A DNA stretch of 64,000 nt from Oncomelania hupensis (lineage: Eukaryota; Mollusca; Gastropoda; Littorinimorpha; Pomatiopsidae): positions 38,528,951 to 38,592,950 of the forward strand of contig CM072523.1 of NCBI GenBank assembly GCA_036898135.1. The letters run 5' to 3'. Position 1 is the first letter of the stretch, and the number at the start of each line of letters is the position of its first letter. The translations under genes and the position numbers were made by a program. Positions 32,001-43,784 of this stretch are shown in pieces. The notes beneath the pieces were generated by a model that saw only the letters and a program-made list of their open reading frames with translations, did no database searches and was not told the origin of the DNA.

Positions 32001-34611
32001 GGCAGGACTAACTTGCCTGGTCCACAGACTAGAAACCAATGACGCCTGACAGATGTGGGATCGATCCCGCCTCTAGGCGTCATGTTTCTCAGAATATTAT
32101 TGCTTTCGACTCAGGCAGCGTCTCGAGGGGTTTTCTCCTGGCACTCCAGTTTGCTCCCCCCAGCAAAATTGTCAAAAACAACTAATATTAGGTAGGCTGG
32201 GTTTGGCGCGCCACAAGGTGTGACTACACCTTCCCCAGGGCAGGAGACCCAGAATTTCCCTGATACAAAAAAGGACAATAAAGTGTCAAACACCCCTCCT
32301 CCCCTCAAAAAAAAAATCTTAATCAGTTATATTATTATTACCGAGTTGTAATGAAATATTAAGAATATCAATATGCAATGATGAGGATAGTATGGCATTA
32401 AAATAGTAAAGACTTAAAGTCAAAGCAAATTATACTCCTGCTTGAATTCTTAAAACTTTATAGTTTGCAACAAACAAACACTGAAACAGTTTGAATACTT
32501 AGCCTGACTACAATACAATACAAGATTATTGCTTTAGGTCCAGCGGATTCTTCCGAGCCAAATCAGGACCAGAGAGACGTTATCTTAAAATATTATAAAA
32601 TGATTCAGATCTTAAAAAACAAACCTGTTACTCTTAAATACCCAAACAAACTTTCACATGACACCTCTTTAAGAGTCTTCTTTAAAACTGATGTATTAAA
32701 AATATAATCTCTTTCTTCAATCAAACCACTAAATTCAGTCCTATCAATAAAATCCAAGCTAAACAAAACATGTCGATATGATATATGCGATAAAACAAAC
32801 CAACATCATGTAAAAATTGAAACAGATGTTGACCATTACATACTTTAAAAATCTCTTTGAAAGGTATTGAACCAAAATATGTTTCTCTTTCCTCAATCAG
32901 ATCAGCACACTCAGACATGAAATGGCGAACGGAAAAAGATTTATCACATGCAAAGCACCATGGTGGTTCTTCTCCTTTTAAAAGGAAACTGTGGGTGACA
33001 TAAGTATGCCCAATATGAAGGCGAGACAAAACTGTTTCTTCTTTGCGAGTGGATGCAAAGCTAGGCAAAGAATCTGACAAATCCGGGAGAATTTGAAATA
33101 ATTTGTTGTTGATATGGTTAGACCAGTAAGTCTGCCACAGCCGTTTACAATAAGATCCAGTCATACAACGCAGATCAGAGTAAGGAACAAATTGGAAAAT
33201 CTCTGAAGGGAAATCGAGATGCAAAGCATCTTTAGCCGCCCTGTCTACTGCAATGTTGCCGCGGATGCCCATGTGACCAGGTACCCACAAAACTATCTTT
33301 TTACCCTCAGAAACAAGTTGTGTATGGAGGTCATGGATCTCTGCCAGAAAAGGGTGTGATATCTTTCTTGTGGAAAGAGCCTGAAGTGCTGACAATGAAT
33401 CGGACATGATTAAAAACTGAGAAAATGGAGATCACACCATACCATAGCTTTATATTTATTATTGAAAAGTATAAAAGGAAAACTTTAATTGTTATTCTTA
33501 CATCAACCACGGGATCAAGGGGCGAGGAAGATGAAGAAATTAATAACAACTACTCGTCTGACTCTGATGCTCACAAACTCACCAGAAATTTCCACAGGGG
33601 TACGGGAGCGAGCGACTTGCAGCAGCTGCTTGTCCACCTCTAGCACTTCGCGAACAACAAGGCTTGATGTCTTAGAAGTTGTCCAGTTGCCATCCTCTGC
33701 TGCCTTCAGTAGTTTAGCCAGCAAACTCTTCAGCAGTGTCTTCTCTGCAAACTCAGCTGCAAACTGAAAACATAACAGTACAGTACAGTACAGTGTATTC
33801 TGTACACAGTACAGTATAAATACAGTTACATGTGCAGATCTGGTAGCAAGTTACATGGGCTCCTATGTTATAGAAAACACTAAAAAAAACAATCAAATGT
33901 ATCAGTAATCAGTTGGCTTAATTTGTAATCTAACAATAATTTTAATTAATATAATTAAATTATATATACAATAAATAATTTTCATGACAAATGAAATGCT
34001 CTGTTACTGTTGTTAAATATAAAAGTAACAAATTTCATGTTAGTCTTGAATTTCAAATGGCGTACTTTCACAGTAAATAAATGAGTGTTTAAAAACATTC
34101 TATATTAAAGGTTTTTAATGCCTAAATAATTTTTTACTTTACATTACCCCCAGGCCCCACTCCCAAAAAACAAAGTTTTGTAATCATGACGTGGTTTCTT
34201 TATTATTTAGTTAGTTAAATGTATCTCTCTCACCTCTCCCCCGTGACCGTCGAATACGCCCAAAACTGCGGTGCCCGCTTTGTCTGATAGTATATTAAAT
34301 CGATCCTCCATATGTGGTCGCCGTCCCTGAATCGCGTAAACTCCCACATTTTTTTGGGTAAGTTCCCAAGAAGCTTTGTCTTTATCATCAGACACAAGAT
34401 GTTTTGACAGCTCCGATCTGTTGCGAATCGCCCTGATAGGATCTTCCAATCTCTGGTACCGAAATTTCAGACGAGCACTTTGAAAGAAATGCCAGATTGG
34501 AGTGTGAGGGATAAAATTGTACACAATAACGAAAAATGCAATAAAAATCATCATTTCGGTACTAAAAACATAAAACCGGATAAACCGGCTGATGACTGAT
34601 ATCAACGTCAT
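27813..34611 (-). CDS. PPM1L: PPM1L-type protein phosphatase (PP2C family), copy A, four exons
   Basis: Joining 34234-34611, 33583-33763, 31793-31923 and 27813-28196 on the minus strand gives 357 residues with canonical GT/AG sites and consistent phases; vertebrate PPM1L is about 360 residues. PP2C enzymes are Mg/Mn-dependent Ser/Thr phosphatases; PPM1L is known as an ER-membrane-anchored member acting on stress-kinase (TAK1/ASK1) signalling and on CERT. Visible: an N-terminal hydrophobic anchor (about residues 19-35), QGRRPHMEDRF, the metal-binding VFDGHGGE at the end of exon 1, ANTGDSRGV, DHKPY, AGGFISFNG, ILATDGLWD and DNITVMVV. All expected metal-coordinating Asp positions are retained. 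It differs from copy B at P38 and L161. I read it as one allele of a single-copy gene. No poly(A) signal was assigned. Confidence 0.93.
28323..29861. mobile_element. hAT-like non-autonomous element, 1539 bp, only in copy A (PPM1L intron 3)
   Basis: Copy B has the empty site GCGATTAGCC; copy A has GATTAG on both sides (28317-28322, 29862-29867), a 6-bp target duplication. Ends read CAGGGATTAATCTT and, reverse complemented, CAGGGTTTATTCTTGG. Subterminal DNA repeats AATAGGTCA and TGACCAG motifs at both ends. No transposase ORF; it contains a CT microsatellite (28979-29041). Confidence 0.82.
28979..29041 (+). repeat. (CT)n microsatellite inside the hAT-like element
   Basis: Pure CT repeat of about 63 bp, specific to copy A because the host element is. 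Confidence 0.95.
30893..31584. mobile_element. Second hAT-like non-autonomous element, 692 bp, only in copy A (PPM1L intron 3)
   Basis: Flanked by TGCCCA on both sides (30887-30892, 31585-31590); copy B has the single TGCCCA of the empty site. Terminal inverted repeats are CAAAGCTTATTCTAGG and CAGAGCTTATTCTAGG (one mismatch in 16). The ends resemble those of the 28323-29861 element. The interior is G/C-tract-rich and has no transposase. Confidence 0.78.
31793..31923 (-). CDS. PPM1L: PPM1L copy A, exon 3 (residues 187-230)
   Basis: Acceptor TTTATCCAG, product GTTSLVAVIQ...ANTGDSRGVICNKNGD...SFDHKPYM, donor GTACGC, phase 0 out. GDSRG and DHKPY are diagnostic PP2C motifs. A SINE begins about 50 bp upstream of the acceptor. 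Confidence 0.92.
31976..32318 (+). repeat. tRNA-derived SINE in PPM1L intron 2 (copy A)
   Basis: A-box-like TGGCTGTGTGGTC is followed ~60 bp later by a B-box-like GGGATCGATCCC (32057-32068), then a body with CTCGAGGGGTTTTCTCCTGG and a 3' end of pyrimidine-rich sequence plus a poly-A run (32307-32316). It lies about 50 bp upstream (on the gene's strand) of the exon 3 acceptor and is present in both copies. Confidence 0.6.
32511..33415 (-). mobile_element. 5'-truncated RNase H-bearing LINE (I/Nimb-like), only in copy A (PPM1L intron 2)
   Basis: Minus-strand fragment running from the RNase H domain to a 3' tail GACCTAAAGCAATAATC followed by TTGTA-type repeats. Copy B lacks it and instead has about 180 bp (53366-53544) absent from copy A, so the insertion, or a linked event, removed target DNA. 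The 3' tail is shared with the retroposons at 19458 and 21416. Confidence 0.82.
32721..33407 (-). pseudogene. LINE RNase H and C-terminal zinc-knuckle fragment
   Basis: A 228-codon open frame beginning in the RNase H core: MSDSLSALQAL contains the catalytic Asp, and VLWVPGHMGIRGNIAVDRAA contains the conserved His and Asp of the last motif. The C-terminal part has CFACDKSFSVRHFMSEC, a C-x2-C-x7-H-x4-C knuckle typical of I/Nimb-type LINE ORF2 ends. The reverse transcriptase and endonuclease are missing, so this is a dead 5'-truncated copy even though the remaining frame is intact, which suggests recent insertion. Confidence 0.8.
33583..33763 (-). CDS. PPM1L: PPM1L copy A, exon 2 (residues 127-186 plus one base)
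   Basis: Acceptor TTTTCAG, product FAAEFAEKTLLKSLLAKLLK onward to VEIS, donor GTGAGT after one base of a split glycine codon. It corresponds to the helical region between the two central PP2C motifs. Leu161 here is Ile in copy B. Confidence 0.9.
34234..34611 (-). CDS. PPM1L: PPM1L copy A, exon 1 (residues 1-126)
   Basis: Starts MTLISVISRF, contains the membrane anchor MMIFIAFFVIVYNFI, and ends exactly after the PP2C motif DGHGGE at a GTGAGAG donor (phase 0). A proline at residue 38 distinguishes it from copy B. The start is supported by matching the hydrophobic N-terminus of PPM1L orthologues. Confidence 0.92.
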
Positions 34612-35019
34612 AGTAATTTAATAATTCGATTATCCGCATGGAAGTAAAAAGCAACAGGTACTCTATTTCGTCTGTCTAAATCAGACGTCAGAGTCAGCCA
34701 TAGTTGTTGATGTACAATAAAAAACGTGGATCGTATCTATTTCATTCATAAATGGTTCAAGAAAAACTATCACCCACAAAGTGACAATCAAATAGTCCTA
34801 AGAAATGAATAAACAAACAAATAAAATATTTTAATATGATAAGGAAAATAGCAACAATTTATAATAAATCACCATGCAAGAATACATGCATGTGTGCGTG
34901 CGTACGTGGTGTGTGTGTATGTGTGTGTGTGTGTGCATGTGTATGTGTGTACATGTGCAGGTGCACATTTGCTATTTGATGTTGCTGTTGCTGCTTTGTT
35001 TGTGTTGTAATTAAAATTT

Positions 35020-35519
35020 NNNNNNNNNNNNNNNNNNNNNNNNNNNNNNNNNNNNNNNNNNNNNNNNNNNNNNNNNNNNNNNNNNNNNNNNNNNNNNNNN
35101 NNNNNNNNNNNNNNNNNNNNNNNNNNNNNNNNNNNNNNNNNNNNNNNNNNNNNNNNNNNNNNNNNNNNNNNNNNNNNNNNNNNNNNNNNNNNNNNNNNNN
35201 NNNNNNNNNNNNNNNNNNNNNNNNNNNNNNNNNNNNNNNNNNNNNNNNNNNNNNNNNNNNNNNNNNNNNNNNNNNNNNNNNNNNNNNNNNNNNNNNNNNN
35301 NNNNNNNNNNNNNNNNNNNNNNNNNNNNNNNNNNNNNNNNNNNNNNNNNNNNNNNNNNNNNNNNNNNNNNNNNNNNNNNNNNNNNNNNNNNNNNNNNNNN
35401 NNNNNNNNNNNNNNNNNNNNNNNNNNNNNNNNNNNNNNNNNNNNNNNNNNNNNNNNNNNNNNNNNNNNNNNNNNNNNNNNNNNNNNNNNNNNNNNNNNNN
35501 NNNNNNNNNNNNNNNNNNN
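35020..35519. other. Assembly gap of exactly 500 N
   Basis: The round size indicates a placeholder inserted by a scaffolder, not a measured gap. It joins the end of copy A to the beginning of copy B. Any ORF drawn through it is meaningless. Confidence 0.98.
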
Positions 35520-38500
35520 GAAGTTTAAAGGGTATGCATTATATGTTTGTTTAGGGGGTATGACTAAAATCAACATCCATCCCCCTCCTACCACCAGCTC
35601 CATTCCTGTTTGCTTTGTGTGATCCGAGCTCAACTTTCTCAGCATGATTCAGTCATGGAATTAATAAAGATTGTGCTTTTGGGTTGTTGATTTTAAAAAA
35701 TAAAAAAAATATTTTTTTAAATTGACAAACCCTTCAGAATTTAGATTTTGGTGTGTGTATATTTAATTGTAAAAAGAAAACCATTTGTTATAAGCATAGG
35801 TTGGATTGTATTGTTCTATAAAGTTTAAGTCAGCTTCATATAATTTCCAATCGGCTAGTTGGTTAAGTAAATTATTATACAATGTTCTGTTTAATTATAT
35901 AAAAAGTTATATAAGTTATATATACAACATAAACATTTTAACAAATCAAGTAGAGCAACATGTGACATTTACATAGAAAGTTTCTAATTGAAAGATTTGT
36001 AGACATCTCTGCAAGATGAAAAGTTTTCTGGGTTTAAAATTGTTGTTGTTTTCTTTTTAAATAATTTTTTTTTAGCACTATTAGCTTTTGAGGTAGGCCA
36101 ATGCAGTTAGTCTATTTGTAGTTTGAGCAATACCAATTACTCCCGTATTTGCCAATAATTATGTTGATTTATTTAAATATCTTTGTAAAAGCTGTGATGA
36201 GAGGTACAGCGGTCTGCTACTGTGTTAGTTAATGATTCAGGATTAGCAATTCTATGATAATTAGAAAAGGTGACGGATAGTAATTCTTTTTTGCTTTTTA
36301 TTGTCGACCTTCATGCAGGCCATAACGTGAATGTGCCAAGGAATTTGCTAAAACATATCCAGTGGAAAAACTAAGTTTGAGTATGTCAGTACTGGCCATA
36401 TATACCTCAAATGTTCAAACCGTTTTCATCAGGCAGTAGTAGAAATAGTAGAACTAGAACTAGTTACATCACTGCCTGGAAATGATGCTGCCTTAGCTCA
36501 CTGTGGGGGTAATAGTGAAATATGGAAATATTATTTCTGGGCAGAAACTTGTTTCGGCCAAAGTACAAAATACGTGACCGATGGTTTTTCGTACTTCAAT
36601 TTTCGTTCATGTGCATTGTTTATTTTTGTTTTTTTACGACATGTGATAAGATTTCTTCTTTTTGCAAAACTCTATCTTTGGTTGACTGACTGGAGGAATT
36701 TCACCTCTTTTTTGTGTGTGTTGGTCCTGTAAGAGAGTTGACATTGAATTGATAGAAGTATTTACATTTTGTTATTAAATTACATTTTGTGTTAAATGAA
36801 TATGACAAACATTCTAATGTTACATTGTTACACATTGTTCCTGTACTTTTCGAACTACAAAGCGCACCCAATTATAAGCAACATCACCTACAATTTAACA
36901 ATTTTTTTGGACAAATCCTCAAATTAGTCACTCTTTATGATTAGCCGGAGCCAAATCAATATTACGGAAAAGCCTAGGTTATCAAAATTCTAAAGAAAAT
37001 GAAACGAGCATGGGTTGATAAGCAAATGAGAAAAACATAACTTCAGAAAGGTCTGAACAGGATTCAGGTTCTCACAGGCACATTGGTTTCTGTTTCACTA
37101 AAGTCTTTGTCTTAGGTATCAGATATTAATAGTTTCAAAATGTCTTCAGCATCAGCCATGTGACGACCGGCCATGTTGTCAGTGGAGGAATCTGAATCTG
37201 AAATTTCTGCTTCCGGTGTCCTCATACTCATGCTCGAATGACGTGTGGCATCCTGCTAGTGTGATGTGAATGATCAAACCAGTGAACATAATCGCTCACC
37301 ACAAGGTTTAGTCGTAAATTACAAGCTCACAGGTTTTGTTATTGCATGCAAAAGATGTTTCGTAAACTTTGAGGATGACCAGAAGTTGACAACAGAATCG
37401 GTAAAATCCAAAAAAGGAACCGCATTGTACAATAAGCCGCTTGGGCATGAGTCAAGAAAAATAGCAGTGGCTTGTAGTGCGAAAGGTACGGTACTGATTC
37501 TTTTATGAGCACAAAGTAATGGAATATATGAATTAATATGGATGGCACAGTATATAAACACAGTTGATGGTGTATCCGTTCGTTCAAATGAAATGTTTAG
37601 TTCAGAATGGAACAAATGGGTTCAGATTTAACGTTTTGTATTTACATGTGAGCTGTTTGACTTGGATTTTGTACAGACAAATTATCTTTTTTATTGCATT
37701 GTACACTATGTATGTAAGATGTCCATAGTCAGAAATTTGAGGTGTGATCAACTTATTCTTGTTTATGGGTGTTTTGTAAATAACAATATTGTTATCATGT
37801 ATGAATTGTAAACTGTTAACTTGCTCTCCGTATTGTGTTTAAACTGTATTTTATTTTCTTTCTTTTCCTCCTTGTCTGCTTTTCTGTCGTTGACAACACA
37901 TTACTGGTACTTCATTGTTTTATGTTAAAATTGGTACAGACATTTCAACATCTTTCTTAGTAGGGAGATGCTCTATATCAGCAACTAACAGCACACTTTC
38001 TTTTCTTAGTTCCCACGCTTGTTTGTATGTATGTTGCAAATTATGCTGTGTCTTTGAACCAAGTTATTTTTCATAGTTCTTTAATTAAAAAAAAAAATAA
38101 AAAAAATTTAAAATGTCAATATTTTGTATTCCAAACTAGATGAGAGAGAGAGTGAGCTTTTGGATAGCTGTTCATTGTGAGAATCTGTGAAAGAATCCAG
38201 ACTATTATTATTTACTGATTTACAAGGAGAAATTTGTTTTTATGGTATTGAAAAAAAAAATCTATCCAGTTTTGTCCTCACAAATTATCCAATATCAGCA
38301 TTTATGAAAATCAGGAAATCAAGCTGGTTGTGTGAAGTTGAATATTTGCACTATGCAAGGGAAAGAAATCTTGCTCTATTATTCCATTTTCCTACCCTCT
38401 ACCCCTACCCTCTTCACATCCTAACTCCTTCACCCTTTCCAACTTTTTCTAGGCAGACATCAAAGAATATTATTTGGAAATAACTTGACTAATATGGCTG

Positions 38501-39385
38501 TCTATCGATTTACTACTTGCTAAAAGCTCTATGCGTTCAACCTACTAACCTGAAAATAATTATGGGAGGGAAATGTTCATAAATGGCAACCAATAATGTT
38601 GATTCATTCAAGAAAATATCTTATTATTTTTGCAGTTTCATTCGTACAGAATAAGGTTGATCATCTCGGAATCATTTCTTTTGAGACCGTTTTTTTTTTT
38701 TTAATTTTAATAGAATAACTTGAATAATTGAATATATATATATAAAAATGAATGACTACAGAAGGGTTATTAATATATAAATTAAATTTATAAATAATGG
38801 TTGCATTTTTTTTAAGCTGTTTAATTATATATGGTTTACATTTGGAGACAAGATTTGTTTTATGTTGATTTGTACTTTCTCAAAAATCATGTCTGATACA
38901 GTTGTTACAGTACATGTATTTTGGGGAACTGCGTTTTATGTCAGTTTTGATTTGTGTTACATCGGGGAGGGTGCAGTTGCGAGGAGCATTAGGCTGTGGT
39001 GATAAATCCTTATATCATATGAGACTAGCATTACAGGAATGACGATCTTGTGATTGCATTTCATATTTTGTGACAATTAGAAACAGGAGGAGCGTGATAA
39101 GTGTTGGAGTGCAGATCTTTAATGTGATTACGTGTCATTGTTCAAGCAAGGGTCTCATGCTGTGTTATCCATGATAGAAATCAATATTTTATATAACCAC
39201 TGCAACATATCAGCCATGTAAAAAAAAATTTAAAATAAATTGTCACCCTTACTCGTATGTGTACTTTTTGTCGTTATCAAGTTATGTAAATTCTCTCCCC
39301 TTATGAGCTCTTCTGTCATATGTTATGCCGCACTGCCCTGGTTGGCAAAACAATATCCAATAAGACTAGCCAGCAAAACGAAGTT

Positions 39386-39482
39386 TGCTCTCTTGCAGCA
39401 TCACTGGAATATTCTGGCATGGGGAAAATGATTTAATCATTTTCCCCATGCCAGAATATTCCAGTGATGCTGCAAGAGAGCA
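39386..39482. repeat. 97-bp perfect palindrome (copy B)
   Basis: Same 48+1+48 structure as at 16121-16217, with no difference that I can see between the copies. Confidence 0.95.
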
Positions 39483-39908
39483 GATTTGGATTTATTGATT
39501 TTTGTCACCATTGAGGCAGTAACTTGAGTAATGCACCACTATGAATAAATTTGAAATGAAGCAGTTTAATGTTGGTTTGTTGATGTAAATAGAGCATGTG
39601 TGTGTGTGTGTGCTGGGCGTTTTTTAAAATTTTATATAGAATTGTTGTATGTATTTAATACTTGTTTATTAATAGTCAACATTTCTTTTTAATTTACTAC
39701 ACTTGACACACCCACACTGATAAACACAGATGAACTTTTTTGGTTTTGAAGCATTGATTGTGGGTCCTCGGCATCAAGAAGGATTTATTTTCTTATCAAT
39801 TTGTTTTAGCTGTATTGCTAATTACACATGTGCACACCTTTAATTTTCAGCAAAAAAAAAAAAAAAAAAGGTTACTAGTTTTGAAAAAGAAAATAAAACA
39901 ATAATCAT

Positions 39909-41605
39909 TGTCACGACCTAATGTCGGACAGAGATCCCTCCCGAACAACCCTGCTATCTAACTACCTACCCGAAACTAAACAGTCACACGCACACACACA
40001 CAAAATAAGTAACAAACATGTCAATGAAGTTTTAAAATAAAAAACAAGTTTTACTTCCCAAAATCACACACACTTTCATACGCACAAGACAACAATCATA
40101 CCAACCATACATAAACAAAGCTTCAACAAAAATATAATCAGATGAAATGGAAAATGAATGAAATGAGATGATAAATGACTGAATCGGAATGTACTATTTA
40201 AACATGACAAAAAAAAACCAAAAAACAAAGTAAATCAAATGGTATTTCACATTTAAACTTCTTAAACCAGAAAAAATACCATTAGGAAAGAAAATCCCAA
40301 AATCGTCTTTGGTTACTAACGAGGCACAAAAGTCAAACGTTCATTTAGAGTTAATAGGTGCCTTTTTTGTTTCAAATGAATTAATATAAAAACCAGTTGA
40401 TAGTCAAAAAGAATAAATAAATAAATAACAAAGACCACGTGGCAGAAGACTGCTGAGCCGGCACCGCTGGCAAAGGTCCAGGGTAGAACACCCCGAGGGG
40501 GTTAAGGCACTGTCCGCAGGAGGCAGCGAGGTAAAGCTTCAACCTGCCCACCCTCGGGGTTCTCTGACAATTGCTGCTGCACCCGGTCGTACCGACGGCC
40601 CGGAAGGTTGAGACGGCTCCAGATGCAGACCCAGTCACACCGGTAACTGCTAATGCTGCTCTGTCTTGACTGATATCGCCCGGTGTCACCCAGCTCAGTA
40701 GCCGACTGGGTAAACGTGTTGATGGCCAGATGACCAATGGACTATGTGGTTAATGAAGATGTCATTGATGAAGGAGAGGAAGAAGACTCATCCTGTAATC
40801 AGGCACGAGTATAAGTCCCAGTGCAAATGTGCAATTATCTATCCCCTGCCGATTATTATACCAAAGAATGTTTATATATACCACAGATATATAACCCGGG
40901 AAAGATAAGCTCTATTACAAATAAACATGATGTTTTTTCTTAATCATGGAGTATATACAACGTCTAATATATACATTCACAAACATTCTAAGACATTCAC
41001 AACACATAACCCGGGGACATATAAAATGCTACCTGCTCCCGACCCAACATTTCAACCTAACAAATGCAATAAAAAGCAAAACGGGAGAAATAAATAGGAA
41101 CACAAACAAACTATCTTTCATTTACACCAAGACAAGAAGCAACGGCTGTAAGAAAATAAAACATTCACTTACCAGTCCGTGTTGGAATCTTTTGACCTGT
41201 GGACACTCGACTGTCTGCTTATACCTAGATATAAACACACCTATAGACCGGTCACAACAGACCTAAGATGTCTACTGTCCTTGACTTCAGTGCTAGGCTA
41301 AATTCAAGTTGGTCGCACAACCGCATCAAAAAATATGTTTCCCTGCCTCAATGTCGCTAACCTACATATATATATATTCCCACCCCGAACTTTCTAGAAA
41401 AATAAAAGAACTCACTACGACAATTCTAAAGCCAAAGTCAAACTTTGCTGTGCCCTTCTATATTATTACTAAATTTCATAAAGCTGTACACGCTACTCAG
41501 CCCGTAGCTAAACAATAACAGCACGAGGTGCAACGCTAAGATCGTTTCGCACGTGCGCTTCACTTTCTTGCTACTGCGACTTTTAGAATTACAGTTAAAG
41601 GGACA
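39909..41605 (-). mobile_element. Possible LTR-like insertion (copy B)
   Basis: Allelic counterpart of 16643-18336 with the same TGTC...GACA ends and CAT flanks; carries small indels only. Confidence 0.28.
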
Positions 41606-42726
41606 CATTCACATTTTTAACTTTAATATATTTTATACATAAACACTGTCAACCTGACAATCATGGTCACCACACAAACAAAACTCAAGACTCGTCAACA
41701 TGCAAACAATAATAACAAGATCAAACATCATTTATAAAGGAAAAATTGTAGTCTGCAAAATTTGTAAGGGAATAACTGTAGTTTACACAATGAAAGTAGA
41801 ACAATTTGGATATAAAGAAATGAGAAAAAGGATTACAATTCTGATTTAAAAAACAGCACACACAAAAAGACAATATACAGTATTTTTCACAAGGCAAAAC
41901 AATATTGCAGAAAGCAGCTTTTATACATCAAGCTGCAGAATGAAGGTTTTGAGGCCAAAAACTGCTTATCATGAATGAACAACATATTGCAACAGTGCAG
42001 TTCATGGAAATAGTGAGACAGCATATGCAGTGTACATTCACAACTCTGTTTCCCTGTATTATGAATTAATGGTAGCATATTGTACAATACAGTAATACAC
42101 AAACCCTTTATTTATGCAGCGACGCTCAGCATTCACTACATTATCATTGGACAACAAAAGTACAGTGTATTTCAGTACAACACTCAACTATATCAACATA
42201 ATTATATCCTTGTGCCTTGATAAGGTACATGTACTTAACTATATCGCCACCCACAAATATTACTGGCATGTTTTAATATTATATATATAGCGAAGACTAT
42301 AAATGTGTAAACAGTTTTTGGTGGTAGTAAAATACAGTGGTTTTATTTCTAGGCTGTGATACAAATTCACAGACAAATAACATACAGCATCACTTTAAGT
42401 GCTGCATGACAATGGACAGCTTTTCCTGCACTGTACATATATATATATAGTTCAAAAACAAGGAGCCCATGATTAATGATTAAGTCCTTATAAAATGACC
42501 AAGCTCACAGAGCATTCACTGATCAGTATCACCATAATCGTTATGAACGAACAACATGACAATGCACAATATATATAATATATACCAATAAAGACAAACT
42601 CGCTATGCAGGGCTGACAACCTCACGGAGAATTCTCAAGAAATATAACACAGGGCACTTAATGAACCGTCTGTACCAATATATACACCCGTCATCAGAGA
42701 ACCTCATGAGCATTTAGACCCATCAT

Positions 42727-43294
42727 TACATTACATTAAATGATTATTGTTTTAGGTCCAGCGGACTCTTCCGAGCCAAATCAGGACCGGACAACCCCTG
42801 ATCCGCATAAAAGATCTGCCGAAACAACCCTAGTGGTAAAACTGGATACTCTCCACCAGCCAGTCACTTTACAATAAAGACATCCCACGCAGGGGACGGC
42901 TGAGGCTTCTCCCCAACTCCTCTAACCCCCGTTTACAAAAACAAAATAGAATACAAACATCATTATAAATTATCAACAAAACACATACATATAAAATGCC
43001 TACATTGCTAAATAATAACATCATAGGAAGCCCTAGTGACCACCTGGCAGAAAGCGTCCAATATTCCCAAGCTGATCCAACAGACCTCATACACAAATAA
43101 GGAGTCTTGTCCCGGAAGAGTTTTCAAGAAAAAAGGTAGGAGACTGGGCTAGCGAAGAAGACGATACTATAGCAGATTGATAAACAGAGCAGGAATGAGA
43201 AAGAGCAAATGAGAAAGACAGCGACAGTGGGAATTTAAAGCACTAAATTTCCAGAAAGTGGGGATACTATTTATACTGAAACCCCCGGCACCCC
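42727..43294 (-). mobile_element. Non-autonomous tail-sharing retroposon (copy B)
   Basis: Allelic to 19458-20025, with the same 14-bp target duplication at 42713-42726 and 43295-43308. Confidence 0.72.
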
Positions 43295-43742
43295 TTTAGA
43301 CCCATCATCATCATCACCAATAACCAGCTGCTATACAAAAGACCCCATACGAACTTATGGAGACTGGTGCCGTCATCATCACAATCATCCATCATTAATA
43401 ATATCACCGACATCAGCACCATTTGTCCAAGTAAAGTTTACTGCATACATTTTAGAACACAATGAAGATAACATGAACTGAGACAGCCTTAACGACAGAG
43501 TACAAATATTCTTAATCATCAAAACACAAACACAGAGAAGAAAATAACCAATCACAGATATGAACCAACAACGCCAGCAATTATGAGTAACACACACTTA
43601 CACACCTACAAACACACACACACACACCTACACACTTATGCCAGATAATTCAGATAATGCTCCAGCATATAGTAGGCCTAAAATGTTGAATTTAGTATGT
43701 TACTTATTTATCTATGTTCAGCTTAAACCAAAACGGCTTTGC

Positions 43743-43745
<3 letters not shown>

Positions 43746-43782
<37 letters not shown>
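43746..43782 (+). repeat. (AC)n microsatellite (copy B)
   Basis: Slightly shorter than the copy A allele, as expected for a polymorphic microsatellite. Confidence 0.95.

Positions 43783-43784
<2 letters not shown>

Larger units (their letters stand above)
12238..35019 (+). repeat. Copy A of a ~22-kb duplicated locus (left haplotype contig)
   Basis: From GAAGTTTAAAGGGTATGC at 12238 to ATTAAAATTT at 35019 this segment matches 35520-57485 in the same order and orientation. Differences are scattered substitutions, microsatellite length changes and a few large insertions. It is continuous with the unique left flank and ends exactly at the run of N. Apart from PPM1L and the repeats listed separately, 12238-27812 holds no gene I can support: the short ORFs that recur in both copies recur because the DNA is the same locus, not because of coding constraint. 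Confidence 0.95.

Noticed and set aside
34869..35645. Long ORF running through the N gap
   Set aside because: It consists almost entirely of undetermined bases; an artefact of treating N as open.
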